DNA of 50,097 nt from a virus. Within the stretch, counting starts at the first letter, position 1. The number at the start of each line of letters is the position of its first letter. This document shows, piece after piece, positions 1 through 9,259 of the stretch. The stretch lies in IMG/VR virus record IMGVR_UViG_3300042445_001208, positions 1 to 50,097 of that record, one strand, 5' to 3'. Position numbers and translations under genes: made by a program. The notes beneath the pieces were generated by a model, which was not told the DNA's origin, did no database searches, and was given only the letters and a program-made list of their open reading frames with translations.

Positions 1-3000
1 CTTGCAAAACCTAATACATTAATATTATCTCCGCTTGTATTTCTTTTTGCATAATAGTAATTGCCATTTGGTATAAAAACATTTCCCCCTGCCGTTACAC
101 TACTTGAGAATGTAGCTGCTCCTGTAGTATCAATAGACAATGGAATTCTTGTTACACTAAAATCAGAACTTGCTTGTCTTAAAACAAAAGTACCAACAGT
201 TGTAGTATTTGCTCCATAAGATTGCCAAAATGCACCACTTCCACCTTCTTGTGAAATAGTAGTTCTATTTGCTCCGTGTCCTGTAATTGTACCCGTAGAC
301 ATTATAGCACCTGCAACCGATAACCTTTCCGCAGGAGAAGTAGTACCTATACCCAAAAAGCCTGAAGCTGATAAGGTCATTTTAGCAGTAGGAGTAGTTG
401 AGCCGCTACTTGATGTTCTAAATTCAATATAACCACCATCTGCTCCTGTTGTTGTTTGCTCAATATGAATAGCACCTAAAGAACCTCTATTGCTTTGACC
501 CGTAAATCTTCCACCTGCCGTTGCAACGTCTAATGCTTGTTTAGATATAACTTGTCCATTGGTATCTATTAAAAAAGAACCTCCTGTTTGTGTAAATGTA
601 GCTGTTGTACCAAACCAAACAAACCCTTTACTGGCGTTTCCTGCTAAGTTTAATGCTTGAAAATAAATATTGTTAGCGTCAAGTTCTCCAAAATTTAAAA
701 CAGTATTTGCTCCTTCATTTCTTTGTAGTCCACTAACATTTAATTTGTAGCCACTAACCGGAGTCATTCCAATTCCTATTAAGCTACTTGCTTCTTGAAT
801 TACACTATCCCCTATTGTACTTGCACCTGTAAACTTAGGTAGATAGTTTGTAGTACCCGTACCCGTTACTGGATTGGTTAAAGCGTTTTGCTTGTTGTTA
901 AATGTGTTCCAGTCAGTTGAGCTTAAATAACCATCACTAGCAGCTCCCGATTGAGTAATACCAATAGTACCTGTAGAAGTTATAGTTCCACCTGTTATTG
1001 GACCCGTAGTTGCAATGCTTGTAACTGTACCCACTCCTGAACCACCAACTAAGGCAATAGTTCCTGTAGCAGATGGTAAAGTATAAGTATATGTACCATT
1101 GGTAATTGTTGATTCTAGCCTTAATTGACCAGTAAATCTAACGGTTCCGTTTACATCAAATCTATATGTGTTGTTGGTATTATTGATTGACACATTACCC
1201 GTTGGGGTTATCCTCATTCTCTCCGTAGTACCTGTACCAAATAAAAAGTTACCTAAAGATGAAGTAGTGTTATTCGCAAGTACCATATCACCAGCCACTG
1301 CGCCTATAATAAAGTTATTTGAAGCCGTAGCTAAGCCGATAATACCGGTGTAATTAGGAGAAGTAATCGTATCTGCAAATCTAAATGATGGAGCTGAACC
1401 GATTGCCTGATAATGATTATCTGCCGTGGTAGAATACACCATAAATTTAGATGTACTAGCCGTAGTTGTTCCAATCAAAACAGCAGTTCCGGCATCATAA
1501 ACCAAACTATCAGCCAAAGACGTAGTGCCTGTAGCTTTAGGTATATATCCTGAAGTTAAAGAACCTGTATGCGTACCTACTGACCAACTTCTATCCGCAC
1601 TTAAATCATAAGCCGTACCATTAATGGTCAATTGTCTACTTGTAGGCACACCACCTAAACCACTTAAAGTGTAGGTAGGAACATTCAATGTAGCACCTAC
1701 TAAAGTAGCAGACCCACTAGAGCCTGTAGTCGTTAAAGTTAAAGCATTTTGCTTACCATTAAATGTAGTCCAGTCTGTAGAGCTTAAATAGCCATTTTGA
1801 GAGCCTGTAGCCACTTGGATAGAGAAAGCCCCAGTACCACTATTATAAGCCAATGGTGAGCTTGCAGATAGCGAAGAAAGGGTAATAAAGTTTGCACCGT
1901 TAGTTAGCTGACTTGTATTGGTTGGGATTGTAATAACACCAGTAGTATTATCATAAGCTCCCGAACCTGCCGTAAAGCTTAAAGCAAGTCTTGCTCTTGA
2001 GTCTAAATAGTACAAATTAGTACCTTCTGCGATATTAGAAGTAGTTAAACTCACCGCTCCTGTAAACCCGTTCACCGAACTTACTGCATCTGTATTGTCT
2101 ACTTTATCCCATGTAGTGCCATTAAATATAGCCCAGTCACCTATTTTCCAATCGGTAATACCATTTAAGTTGGTAGAACCAGCTACACTAACAATATAAT
2201 AATAACCTTTAGTTCCTACAGAACTTGTTAATGTAGGAGTATTTGTAGATGCGTCCCATGTGCCTTGAAAAGTAACACCTCCTACCATTCCTGATATTTG
2301 GTTTTGTACCTTACCAAAAGCCTGTAATATAGAATCGGTAGCAGCAATAGTGCCACCGCCTGCTAAATTTAATCCTGTAAGCAATTTACCTGTAACCGCA
2401 GAAGTACTTAAAGTTACACTTGCACTCCCCGGTCCTGAAGCCGTAGCCTCACCTGTTAATGCAGTAATGTAGCTACCTGCTGTTTGTTTATTATAAAAAG
2501 TATTCCAATCGGTTGAACTCAAATAACCATCGGTTGAAGTAGTTGCTTGAGATATAGAAAATACCCCCGTAGTATTACTATAGCTTAATGGAGCCGTAGC
2601 CGATAAAGCTGTTAAGGCAATAAAAGAACTTGGGTTAGAAGCCAAGTAATAAGTTGAACTATCTACACTGCCATCGGCTTTTAAAAACTGACTTGATGTG
2701 CCACCGATTTTAACAAAAGAGCCACCATTAATAGAACCCGTAAAGTAGTTAGCCGTTGTTGATGTGTTACCAAAAGTAGCAGTATTGCTACCATTACCAA
2801 CCGCATTATATCCTATTACTATTTCGTTTGTTCCGCCATCTACTTTCGCTTTAGTATCTCTACCAATATAAACGCTACTCGAAGCCGTTGTGTTAGGAGT
2901 TGAACCGCCTGTAATGTGTGAACCTGCATTATAACCTAAAGCAGTATTTGAACTACCGCTTGTGTTATGCTGCATAGCATCAAGACCTACAACTACGTTA

Positions 3001-4031
3001 CTGCCACCACTTGTATTATATAGTAAAGCATTTAAGCCTATTGCTGTATTCTGACTACCTGTGGTGTTTGTAAATAAAGCAGATTGTCCTAAAGCCGTAT
3101 TGTATTGACCCGTTGTTGTATTATGCGCTGCCTCGTAACCTACTGCGGTATTATAGTTACCCGTAGTTATATGGAATAAAGTTCTATAACCTAAAGCCGT
3201 GTTATTTGCTAAACTGCTATTTCCTTTACCTATTGTTAAAGTTTGTACCGTTAAATCAAAAGCACCTAAATCAACTGCACCTGTCGCTCCCGTATATGGC
3301 ACATAACCTGTTAATGCGCTTCCGTAATTAGGAATATTTAAAGTTGTTCCAATTAAAGTTGACGCTCCACTTGAACCAGTTGTAGTAAGTGTAATCGCTC
3401 CTTGTTTAGCGTTAAATGTTGTCCAATCTGTAGAAGTTAAATAACCATTCACAGAACTTGTTGCAGCAGGGATAGATACAGTTCCAGAAGTGTTTACTAA
3501 TGGAGCACTAAAAGTTAATGCAGATTGCTTGCTATTAAAAGTTGTCCAATCAGTTGATGATAAATAACCATTTTGTGAACCATTTGCTACTTGTATAGAA
3601 AATGCTCCTGTAGTATTATTATATAATAAAGGGCTTAATGCACTTAACGAAGTCAAACTAATGCCACCAAGTCCAGCCAAAGTGTATGTTGGAATATTTA
3701 AAGTTCCGCTAATCAAAGTTGCAGAACCATTATTACCAGTTGTAGTTAAAGTAATACTGCCTTGCTTAGAATTAAATGTACTCCAATCGGCAGAGCTTAA
3801 TAAACCTCTATTTGTTGCAGATGCGGTTGGTAAATTTAAAGTAATATTACCACTACTCGTTATTGGGCTATTCGCAACATTCACATCAGTTCCTGTTGAA
3901 CCAACAGCTAAACCAACGCTCGTTACAGTACCTGCATCAGATGCTACTTCTACGATACCATTTACAGCTCTTAATACACCGTTTAATTCTCTTATCTTAA
4001 CGTCACCGGTAAAAAAACCTTGTATAGCCAT
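1..4031 (-). CDS. Tail fibre / receptor-binding adhesin, C-terminus beyond the left edge
   Basis: An open frame of 1343 complete codons starts at the ATG at 4031 (MAIQGFFTGDVKIREL) and runs off the left edge without a stop. It is Gly/Ser/Thr/Asn-rich, as expected of a trimeric fibre. Six copies of a module like GYLSSTDWTTFNGKQ recur. Around residues 273-369 there are six 17-residue NTAxG repeats resembling YadA-type head repeats. Around residues 580-675 a WDAST...KGYYYIVSVAG...GDWAIFNGTTW segment resembles carbohydrate-binding-like modules of phage fibres. Near the edge, LGIGTTSPAERLSV is a motif common in fibres that end in an intramolecular chaperone (peptidase S74 type), so such a domain is expected beyond the edge but not seen. 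Last gene of the late block. Host-surface binding is inferred. Confidence 0.85.
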   Translation of the reverse strand, partial: MAIQGFFTGDVKIRELNGVLRAVNGIVEVASDAGTVTSVGLAVGSTGTDVNVANSPITSSGNITLNLPTASATNRGLLSSADWSTFNSKQGSITLTTTGNNGSATLISGTLNIPTYTLAGLGGISLTSLSALSPLLYNNTTGAFSIQVANGSQNGYLSSTDWTTFNSKQSALTFSAPLVNTSGTVSIPAATSSVNGYLTSTDWTTFNAKQGAITLTTTGSSGASTLIGTTLNIPNYGSALTGYVPYTGATGAVDLGAFDLTVQTLTIGKGNSSLANNTALGYRTLFHITTGNYNTAVGYEAAHNTTTGQYNTALGQSALFTNTTGSQNTAIGLNALLYNTSGGSNVVVGLDAMQHNTSGSSNTALGYNAGSHITGGSTPNTTASSSVYIGRDTKAKVDGGTNEIVIGYNAVGNGSNTATFGNTSTTANYFTGSINGGSFVKIGGTSSQFLKADGSVDSSTYYLASNPSSFIALTALSATAPLSYSNTTGVFSISQATTSTDGYLSSTDWNTFYNKQTAGSYITALTGEATASGPGSASVTLSTSAVTGKLLTGLNLAGGGTIAATDSILQAFGKVQNQISGMVGGVTFQGTWDASTNTPTLTSSVGTKGYYYIVSVAGSTNLNGITDWKIGDWAIFNGTTWDKVDNTDAVSSVNGFTGAVSLTTSNIAEGTNLYYLDSRARLALSFTAGSGAYDNTTGVITIPTNTSQLTNGANFITLSSLSASSPLAYNSGTGAFSIQVATGSQNGYLSSTDWTTFNGKQNALTLTTTGSSGSATLVGATLNVPTYTLSGLGGVPTSRQLTINGTAYDLSADRSWSVGTHTGSLTSGYIPKATGTTSLADSLVYDAGTAVLIGTTTASTSKFMVYSTTADNHYQAIGSAPSFRFADTITSPNYTGIIGLATASNNFIIGAVAGDMVLANNTTSSLGNFLFGTGTTERMRITPTGNVSINNTNNTYRFDVNGTVRFTGQLRLESTITNGTYTYTLPSATGTIALVGGSGVGTVTSIATTGPITGGTITSTGTIGITQSGAASDGYLSSTDWNTFNNKQNALTNPVTGTGTTNYLPKFTGASTIGDSVIQEASSLIGIGMTPVSGYKLNVSGLQRNEGANTVLNFGELDANNIYFQALNLAGNASKGFVWFGTTATFTQTGGSFLIDTNGQVISKQALDVATAGGRFTGQSNRGSLGAIHIEQTTTGADGGYIEFRTSSSGSTTPTAKMTLSASGFLGIGTTSPAERLSVAGAIMSTGTITGHGANRTTISQEGGSGAFWQSYGANTTTVGTFVLRQASSDFSVTRIPLSIDTTGAATFSSSVTAGGNVFIPNGNYYYAKRNTSGDNINVLGFA
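884..3808 (-). repeat. Six dispersed fibre linker repeats (STDW-TF-KQ module)
   Basis: Within the fibre gene, a segment encoding GYLSSTDWTTFN(G/S/A)KQ or close variants occurs six times, at about 3761-3808, 3521-3575, 3401-3447, 2481-2530, 1746-1795 and 884-935. Several copies are followed by a second shared stretch (LTTTGSSGSATL...LNVPTY). DNA identity between copies is high but not perfect, so they could recombine with each other and shorten or lengthen the fibre. Confidence 0.85.
2925..3213 (-). repeat. 17-residue NTAxG tandem repeats (YadA-head-like)
   Basis: Six consecutive units of 17 residues (51 bases) begin NTALGYR, NTAVGYE, NTALGQS, NTAIGLN, NVVVGLD and NTALGYN. The NxxxG spacing is like that of the left-handed beta-roll heads of trimeric autotransporter adhesins. 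Only the sequence pattern is seen; the fold is inferred from that family. Confidence 0.75.
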
Positions 4032-4046
4032 TTTAATATTTTTTTA

Positions 4047-4565
4047 TTAGATAACTAATATTCTCACAAATTCTCCTGTGCCAAAAGGTACAGTTGCTGC
4101 AACTGTTAAAGTTCCAGTATTAGTATCCCATCTAACTTGATTTCCTGTAGGTACGCCACTAAATATAATTTCACCAACATCAATACCACCTCTACTTGCG
4201 TAAAGAAGTGTTTTATTAACTGCTTCACTAAATGTAATTGTTGTAGAACCACTACTTGCAAATTTAGAATACTGCTCAATAGTTATTGCAGAACCTCCGC
4301 TACTTGGATTAACAACGATACCACCTGTGCCAATAATACCTTCTGCTTCATAAGCATACCCACCGCACATTCCATACACGTATTCTGTAAAACCAACAAG
4401 GTTTATTCCTGTGTAATTCGCATCATCAACCCATTGCAAAATATCTGCTTCCATTTGCAATTTCTTAGGTAAAGTCAAATCTGTTTCTTTACCTAATGCA
4501 ATATCTCTTATTGCTAAAGAGGTTGAAACTTTTGCTATATCAATAACATCTGCTGTAGTTGGCAT
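4047..4565 (-). CDS. Hypothetical late protein, probably virion-associated
   Basis: A 172-residue protein with no domain I recognise. The N-terminal third is charged and helical in character (MPTTADVIDIAKVSTSLAIRD). The rest is Gly/Ser/Thr-rich with a beta-strand pattern (GGIVVNPSSGGSAITI, GNQVRWDTNTGTLTVAATV) and one CGG. The start overlaps the stop of the upstream gene by one base (TAATG), and the fibre gene follows after 15 bases, so translation is probably coupled. Position between capsid and fibre genes suggests a tail or fibre-attachment protein; this is inference. Confidence 0.65.
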   Translation of the reverse strand: MPTTADVIDIAKVSTSLAIRDIALGKETDLTLPKKLQMEADILQWVDDANYTGINLVGFTEYVYGMCGGYAYEAEGIIGTGGIVVNPSSGGSAITIEQYSKFASSGSTTITFSEAVNKTLLYASRGGIDVGEIIFSGVPTGNQVRWDTNTGTLTVAATVPFGTGEFVRILVI

Positions 4566-5083
4566 TAGTAAACTAATTTAGGATTGTCAATAATATATTT
4601 TGCTTTATTCAAACTTAATTGCGCAATAGCGATTCCTGCACCTAGTGTAATTGCATCATCTGCTGCACGGATATAAGTATTTAAAGCAAACTTTGTAGAA
4701 AGCCAATTATCCCCATCCAATCTTTCAGGAGCAGATATTTGAGCTTTAGATAATTTAGTATTATAAATCTTTGCGTAAGTAGAAAAACCATACGTAACCG
4801 TCTTGCTATAAAGCGTGTTTGAATTATCTCTCCACTCAACTGTGATGTTCAATGCATAATCTCTATCTAATACGTTAAAACTAATTGTATTTCCAGTGGC
4901 TAACGACCATACTTCATAGTTGGTAGTTGTACCAGTTTCAACTAAATAAGTACCATCTGATTTTTGCATATACACCCTTCTAGTAGTAATAGCAACATCA
5001 GAACCTGTACTTGTATCATTTAATATTAATAAATTAGGGGTTGATATAACCTGCGATGCGGTAAAATTTGGTGTAAGCGGCAT
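4565..5083 (-). CDS. Hypothetical late protein, probably virion-associated
   Basis: A 172-residue protein starting MPLTPNFTASQVISTP. An in-frame ATG at 5110 would add nine residues (MVILVNFFI) encoded by the AT-rich leader just after a terminator, so the inner start is preferred. The middle has a beta-rich pattern (SFNVLDRDYALNITVEW) and the C-terminus a helical region with Lys/Ala. No known domain is seen. It is the first gene after the hairpin at 5127-5162 and is coupled to the next gene by a TAATG overlap. Role in the virion is inferred from position only. Confidence 0.65.
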   Translation of the reverse strand: MPLTPNFTASQVISTPNLLILNDTSTGSDVAITTRRVYMQKSDGTYLVETGTTTNYEVWSLATGNTISFNVLDRDYALNITVEWRDNSNTLYSKTVTYGFSTYAKIYNTKLSKAQISAPERLDGDNWLSTKFALNTYIRAADDAITLGAGIAIAQLSLNKAKYIIDNPKLVY

Positions 5084-5126
5084 AATAAAAAAGTTTACCA
5101 AAATTACCAAAAAAATCTTAAATAAT

Positions 5127-5162
5127 AAAAAAAGCCCTACTTTTTTATAGTAGAGCTTTTTT
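5127..5162 (-). terminator. Hairpin terminator after the 301-residue gene
   Basis: AAAAAAGC-C-CTACT pairs with AGTAG-A-GCTTTTTT with one internal mismatch and a short AT loop. On the minus strand it follows the stop at 5182 and ends in a T run. It is nearly symmetric, so it could work in both directions. It separates the capsid-side genes from the two hypothetical genes and the fibre. Confidence 0.75.
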
Positions 5163-5181
5163 CTTATAATTTAATTAAATT

Positions 5182-6087
5182 TTAAGCCTTAGCTAACTCA
5201 CTTAATTGCTTTTCAATATTAGCAAGAACTTCTTTACCATTCTTTGCAGTTTGGATAAATTGAGTCAATGCATCTGTTACATTTCCTCTGTCTTGTTTTG
5301 AAATTGTAGTGATTTCTTGAGAGCCAATTGAAACCTTACCAGTAGCCATATCAAATGAAATTACTTCATTATCTAAGCCTTGTCTTACTGCTGACTTAAT
5401 ATCTTTAGAAGGGTCTGAATAAACCTTTAAGAATTCATCCGGCTTAGAACGAGCAAAGTTTGCTACTTCCGCTAAGATTACCTCATCATCAGTAAATTCA
5501 TTCCAGTTAAGTGCGGCTCCAATTTTACGAGCTTCTGCTGGTTTCATCTTAGAAATAATACTAATTGCTTCTTTCAGGATTTCAAAACCTTGAAGTGCCT
5601 TTTGACTTGATTTTCTTTGATTTACAACACCAAAAAGTGGCGCTTTACTAGCATCTCTTGATTCTCCTAAAACACTATCTCTGTTGTAGTTGCTAATCAT
5701 AAGGTACTCATAAAGCTCCTCATCTTGCTGATTACCACCTACTAATGCAAAACGGCCTGTGAATTGGAATCCACCTAAACCATCGCTAACACCCGGCATA
5801 AAGAATCTTTCCTTGCCCGGTTTTTCACCATCCCACCAATCAGCTACTACCACATCTACCCATGCATCTTTTCCTTGCTTTGCTAAATAAGGGTCTTTAA
5901 TCCTGTCTCTAGTAGGAATATTAGCTTTTGGGTAAAGTAATGGGTTTCTTTGTCTTTCTTTCTCATCTGGGTCGTTGTTTTTAACCCCTGTAAGCATCTC
6001 AAAAGTTACAGATTGCCCCGGCTCTAAAGCAGGAATGGCTTTCTTTAAATCTTCTGAAATTCCGTTGAATTTTCCAACTACTTGCAT
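5182..6087 (-). CDS. Conserved-looking head-cluster protein of unknown function
   Basis: A 301-residue soluble protein directly downstream of the major capsid gene. The first 110 residues carry charged/aromatic segments (DAWVDVVVADWWDGEKPGKERFF). The C-terminal half is helical (EILKEAISIISKMKPAEARK) and ends in a Lys/Glu helix. I recognise no catalytic motif. Placement after the capsid gene suggests a head decoration, completion or connector protein. The leader has ACACATATATG at the start, part of a recurring start context in this genome. Function unknown. Confidence 0.7.
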   Translation of the reverse strand: MQVVGKFNGISEDLKKAIPALEPGQSVTFEMLTGVKNNDPDEKERQRNPLLYPKANIPTRDRIKDPYLAKQGKDAWVDVVVADWWDGEKPGKERFFMPGVSDGLGGFQFTGRFALVGGNQQDEELYEYLMISNYNRDSVLGESRDASKAPLFGVVNQRKSSQKALQGFEILKEAISIISKMKPAEARKIGAALNWNEFTDDEVILAEVANFARSKPDEFLKVYSDPSKDIKSAVRQGLDNEVISFDMATGKVSIGSQEITTISKQDRGNVTDALTQFIQTAKNGKEVLANIEKQLSELAKA

Positions 6088-6118
6088 ATATGTGTTTTTT
6101 GATTTAAAATATAATAAA

Positions 6119-6146
6119 GGTAAGCCGTATATTTCAACGGCCTACC
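6119..6146 (-). terminator. Hairpin after the major capsid gene
   Basis: GGTA-A-GCCGT pairs with ACGGC-C-TACC around an 8-base loop, 21 bases after the capsid stop on the minus strand. The following minus-strand sequence is T/A-rich but not a clean T run, so it may be a weak terminator or a processing/stability hairpin for the abundant capsid message. Confidence 0.5.
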
Positions 6147-6166
6147 ATTATTTTGTCTACAAAGAA

Positions 6167-7522
6167 TTATGATAATACTTGCTGACGTAAGAAGTGCTGA
6201 ACACCTAAACACTCAAGACCTTGAGCAGTTGTCCAAGAACAAGTCCAGTTCATAGCATCTCCGTTAGGATTTACTGGAGAAATTGCACCGCTGTGGATTT
6301 CACCAATCATATCGTTACCGAATTTAGTTTGAGCTGGTACGTATCTTACACGCATTGCTGAATCATAACCACCACCTTGTACTTTAACACGGTTGTTGTA
6401 AGGAACATAGTATGCACATTTGTTAATTACAGTTTGACCGAATAATACTGGTTGGTCTTGGATTGGCATAGCCATGTAGTTAAGGGTGAAACCACCGTAA
6501 CTTACTTTGTCTACTTGTAAATCAAGTTCTTTACCGTCAACAACGATACGAACTGATTGTACGCCAGAAGAACCTAACGCCTTCCAATAGGTGTCATGAG
6601 CTCTCTTAACTGCACTTGAACCGAATACTAAATAATCTTTAGGAGATTTAGCTGCGATAAGTGTATCAAGAGCATCATCAATGTTTGCTTTTTGTACTGT
6701 ACCTAAAGTACCGTTAACGATTGTGTTACCGTACATCTCGATGTATTTGTTTAAACCACGAGTTGTTTGTACTGGTCCACCACCATCACTACCTGAAGTA
6801 TTACCATCAGTAAGGATAGGGTTAGTATCACTGAAAGTAGTAACTGACATATCACCAGCGATGAAAGCAGCATTGATTTTACCTTTAAGTAAAATTGCTT
6901 TTTCAAGGTGGTCTTTAACGATAAATTTGTTTTGACCGTTAAATTCAACTTCAATAGTTGCAGCGTTTTGAACGTCTGTAATTTTTGAAATTTCACGGAA
7001 GATTTGGTACTTGTTAGTGTACTTAGTTAAACCAAAACGTAAGTTAGTTTGGCTTACTGAGTTTTCACCAACAGCTACTGAGAATAAAGATAATTTATTA
7101 CCAGCAGTTAAAGTCATGTTAGCACCAGATACAGATTTGATGTATACGGTATCAACACCTGAAGTTGTTACAACATTTGTAACGATAGCAGAGATAGCAC
7201 CAGTTGGAACTAGAACTAAATCATCTTTACGTGCTTGACCAGAAGTCGCAGTAGTACAAGTAAAGTTGATAGAAGTTGTACCAGAACCATTTACAGTACC
7301 ACCAGTTGTATCAAGAAGTTTGAATAAAGCTTCGTTTACAAAAGTGTAATAGATAGGTTGACCAGTAGAGATAGGCTTCTTTCTGTCGCCTAACCACAAA
7401 ATGTCTGTTAAAGCATCATCGTTCTGAATATCAGTAACGAGCTTGTTAATCTCTCTCGTGTCAAGCACCGGGTCAATTGCGCTGACGTAGGCTTTGTTAA
7501 TGTTACCTAAATTGTCTGCCAT
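6167..7522 (-). CDS. Major capsid protein
   Basis: A 451-residue protein beginning MADNLGNINKAYVSAIDPVL. Length, mixed alpha/beta character, position between a scaffold-like gene and a decoration-like gene, and the C-terminal pattern (MRVRYVPAQTKFGNDMIGEIHSG) fit an HK97-fold major capsid protein of the kind in crAss-like and related Bacteroidetes podophages. An inserted Gly/Thr-rich segment near residues 70-110 could be a surface loop. It has its own leader of about 40 bases and a hairpin after the stop, consistent with high expression. Identification rests on context plus sequence character, not on a search. Confidence 0.82.
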   Translation of the reverse strand: MADNLGNINKAYVSAIDPVLDTREINKLVTDIQNDDALTDILWLGDRKKPISTGQPIYYTFVNEALFKLLDTTGGTVNGSGTTSINFTCTTATSGQARKDDLVLVPTGAISAIVTNVVTTSGVDTVYIKSVSGANMTLTAGNKLSLFSVAVGENSVSQTNLRFGLTKYTNKYQIFREISKITDVQNAATIEVEFNGQNKFIVKDHLEKAILLKGKINAAFIAGDMSVTTFSDTNPILTDGNTSGSDGGGPVQTTRGLNKYIEMYGNTIVNGTLGTVQKANIDDALDTLIAAKSPKDYLVFGSSAVKRAHDTYWKALGSSGVQSVRIVVDGKELDLQVDKVSYGGFTLNYMAMPIQDQPVLFGQTVINKCAYYVPYNNRVKVQGGGYDSAMRVRYVPAQTKFGNDMIGEIHSGAISPVNPNGDAMNWTCSWTTAQGLECLGVQHFLRQQVLS

Positions 7523-7564
7523 TTTTAATCTTTTTAATTTTTTTTAAGTAAAAGTTTTTAATTT

Positions 7565-8710
7565 TTACCTGCCTATGGTTCCCATTTTAGCCCTTGAGCC
7601 AAAAGCTTCACCTAACGATTCATTGGGTTGGGCAGGTGCACTACCAACAGGTCTGCGTGCGTTTTGTCCTTCTTCAATGATAGCTTTCAATCCCAATGAC
7701 TTTCCATAATTCACAAGGTCCTTTTCATAGTTTGGATTAAGAGCAACTAATGCAATTTTTTGCAATTTAGCCACATCTGGAATTAACTTTGCTGGGTCCG
7801 CCTCTTGCGGATTTACAGAAATAGCTCTTTGCCACTTTTCTCCATCCAACGCTACTTCCATTAAATTTTCAGGTTTATCAATATTAAAATTGAATTTGCC
7901 ATTATCTCCTAAATCAATAGCAACTCTTTTGCTATTTAATAAGGATTTGGTAGCATCATGTTCCCTGAAAAACTGGAGAACTTGTTGTTGTTGTTCCATC
8001 ATAAACCGCTCTTGCTCTGCATATTGAAGCTGGTTGTCCACCTCTTGTGGCCTACTAACTTCTGGTATACGGAACTGCTGCTGTTCATAAATTCTTTTTT
8101 GTCTAACTAATTCTGCGTCTGCTTCTAGTTGAATTAATCCAATTTCTCTATCCTCATCAGCCGCAAAATCAGTCTGCTTATATCTTGCTTGATACAGCTT
8201 CTCAATCTTATCATCGCTAAGATTAGGATACTGTAATTTCAATTCATCAAATACCAAATCAGTATGAGATACATTATTCCAATCAAAAGCTTTTGCTTCT
8301 AGGAACTTATAAGCATCTCCACCATTTTTTCTAAACTCAGCAAAATCAGCAACAAAATCATCATAACCTAATTCTTTTAAAATTTCTTTAGGGTCAGACT
8401 TCTTTAATTGCTCTCTCCAATCAGTTACCTGAACAGGAGCGGATGATTGAGTTTCTTCGGTAGCATTTTCAACAGGCTCATCACCAAAATTAGGCATAGA
8501 AAAAGCTGTTACATTTTCCTCAGCCCGAGCTTCTGGTTCTGTTACAACCGTAGACTGAGGTCCTTCAGTTGATACCGTAGCTGATTCTGCACTTTCAGTT
8601 TGAATAGGTGCGGCAGGCTCTACAAACTCATCTTGAGGCATAGGGATACCGGTACTCATTCTATAAACTGGTTTTTGTTCTTGTGGTTGTTCTTGTTCTA
8701 GTTCTGACAT
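7565..8710 (-). CDS. Scaffolding-like protein
   Basis: A 381-residue acidic protein. The first about 110 residues are Glu/Gln/Pro/Thr-rich and probably disordered (MSELEQEQPQEQKPVY). The middle is strongly helical with Gln-rich coiled-coil stretches (RKRIYEQQQF, ERFMMEQQQQVLQFF), and the end is Arg/Gly-rich (FGSRAKMGTIGR). This composition, and the position immediately upstream of the capsid gene, match head scaffolds of tailed phages. No protease motif is seen. The leader contains CGTAACG and ACACATTTATG, sharing elements with the operator repeats and the start context seen elsewhere. Confidence 0.7.
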   Translation of the reverse strand: MSELEQEQPQEQKPVYRMSTGIPMPQDEFVEPAAPIQTESAESATVSTEGPQSTVVTEPEARAEENVTAFSMPNFGDEPVENATEETQSSAPVQVTDWREQLKKSDPKEILKELGYDDFVADFAEFRKNGGDAYKFLEAKAFDWNNVSHTDLVFDELKLQYPNLSDDKIEKLYQARYKQTDFAADEDREIGLIQLEADAELVRQKRIYEQQQFRIPEVSRPQEVDNQLQYAEQERFMMEQQQQVLQFFREHDATKSLLNSKRVAIDLGDNGKFNFNIDKPENLMEVALDGEKWQRAISVNPQEADPAKLIPDVAKLQKIALVALNPNYEKDLVNYGKSLGLKAIIEEGQNARRPVGSAPAQPNESLGEAFGSRAKMGTIGR

Positions 8711-8764
8711 AAATGTGTTTTACGTTACGAAAATAATAAAATTTAGTTAAAAAAATAAATTTAT

Positions 8765-9259
8765 TTAATTTTTACCCATACCCTTATCGAAGAACAGGAT
8801 TTCTTTAGATTCTGCTGCTATTTTATATTTAGCTAATAAATCACCATATTCACCAACTGCTTTTCTTTGAATTTCCATAAACTGTAATAAAAACTGTGCA
8901 ACTACACAATCTTCTTCTTCAGCCATTTGATAAAACTTTTTATATTGGTTATAAACTTCTAATTCTGTTTCATAACCAATTTCTAATGAGTCTCCTAAGT
9001 TTTCAATTTTATCTGTAATGGCATCTATTCTTGGAACGTCTGCGCAATCGCCCATATCATTCATAAACTCTACAATCATTTGATAGTGCGTAAGTTCTTC
9101 AGCGCTTTCTGCTAAAAAGTATTTTTGCGTACCAAACAATCCTAACTTCTGTAGCTGGTTCGCTAAACTTTTCCATAAGTTAGATTGATATAGTTCTACG
9201 TACAGAGCATCCTGTAGACCTTTTCTCATTTTGCCGCTGAGTAATGATTTAACTTCCAT
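8765..9259 (-). CDS. Ferritin-like protein (FtnA-type) in the head gene cluster
   Basis: A 164-residue protein, the usual bacterial ferritin length, with a four-helix-bundle pattern. Residues 22-36 (ELYQSNLWKSLANQL) match the first ferritin helix with the iron-ligand Glu at 22. Residues 51-60 (ESAEELTHYQ) give the ExxH pair Glu55/His58. YETE places Glu99 at the third-helix ligand position, and FLLQFMEIQ aligns Gln131 with Gln127 of E. coli FtnA. Even the tail (EILFFDKGM) resembles the FtnA tail (GLYFIDKEL). Site A looks complete. The fourth-helix acidic residues that build site C in FtnA are replaced (Lys133, Ala134). It lies 7 bases after the portal stop, upstream of the scaffold gene. Iron oxidation and storage are family knowledge; a virion role is speculation. 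Confidence 0.82.
   Translation of the reverse strand: MEVKSLLSGKMRKGLQDALYVELYQSNLWKSLANQLQKLGLFGTQKYFLAESAEELTHYQMIVEFMNDMGDCADVPRIDAITDKIENLGDSLEIGYETELEVYNQYKKFYQMAEEEDCVVAQFLLQFMEIQRKAVGEYGDLLAKYKIAAESKEILFFDKGMGKN

Noticed and set aside
884-3808. Regularly recurring sequences in the first 4 kb that could suggest a CRISPR array
   Set aside because: The copies are unevenly spaced, differ in sequence, and lie in one open frame coding for a fibre; they are protein repeats.
3661-4050. Plus-strand open frame of 129 codons
   Set aside because: It is the reverse complement of the fibre gene's low-complexity sequence; the minus frame runs on for over 1340 codons.
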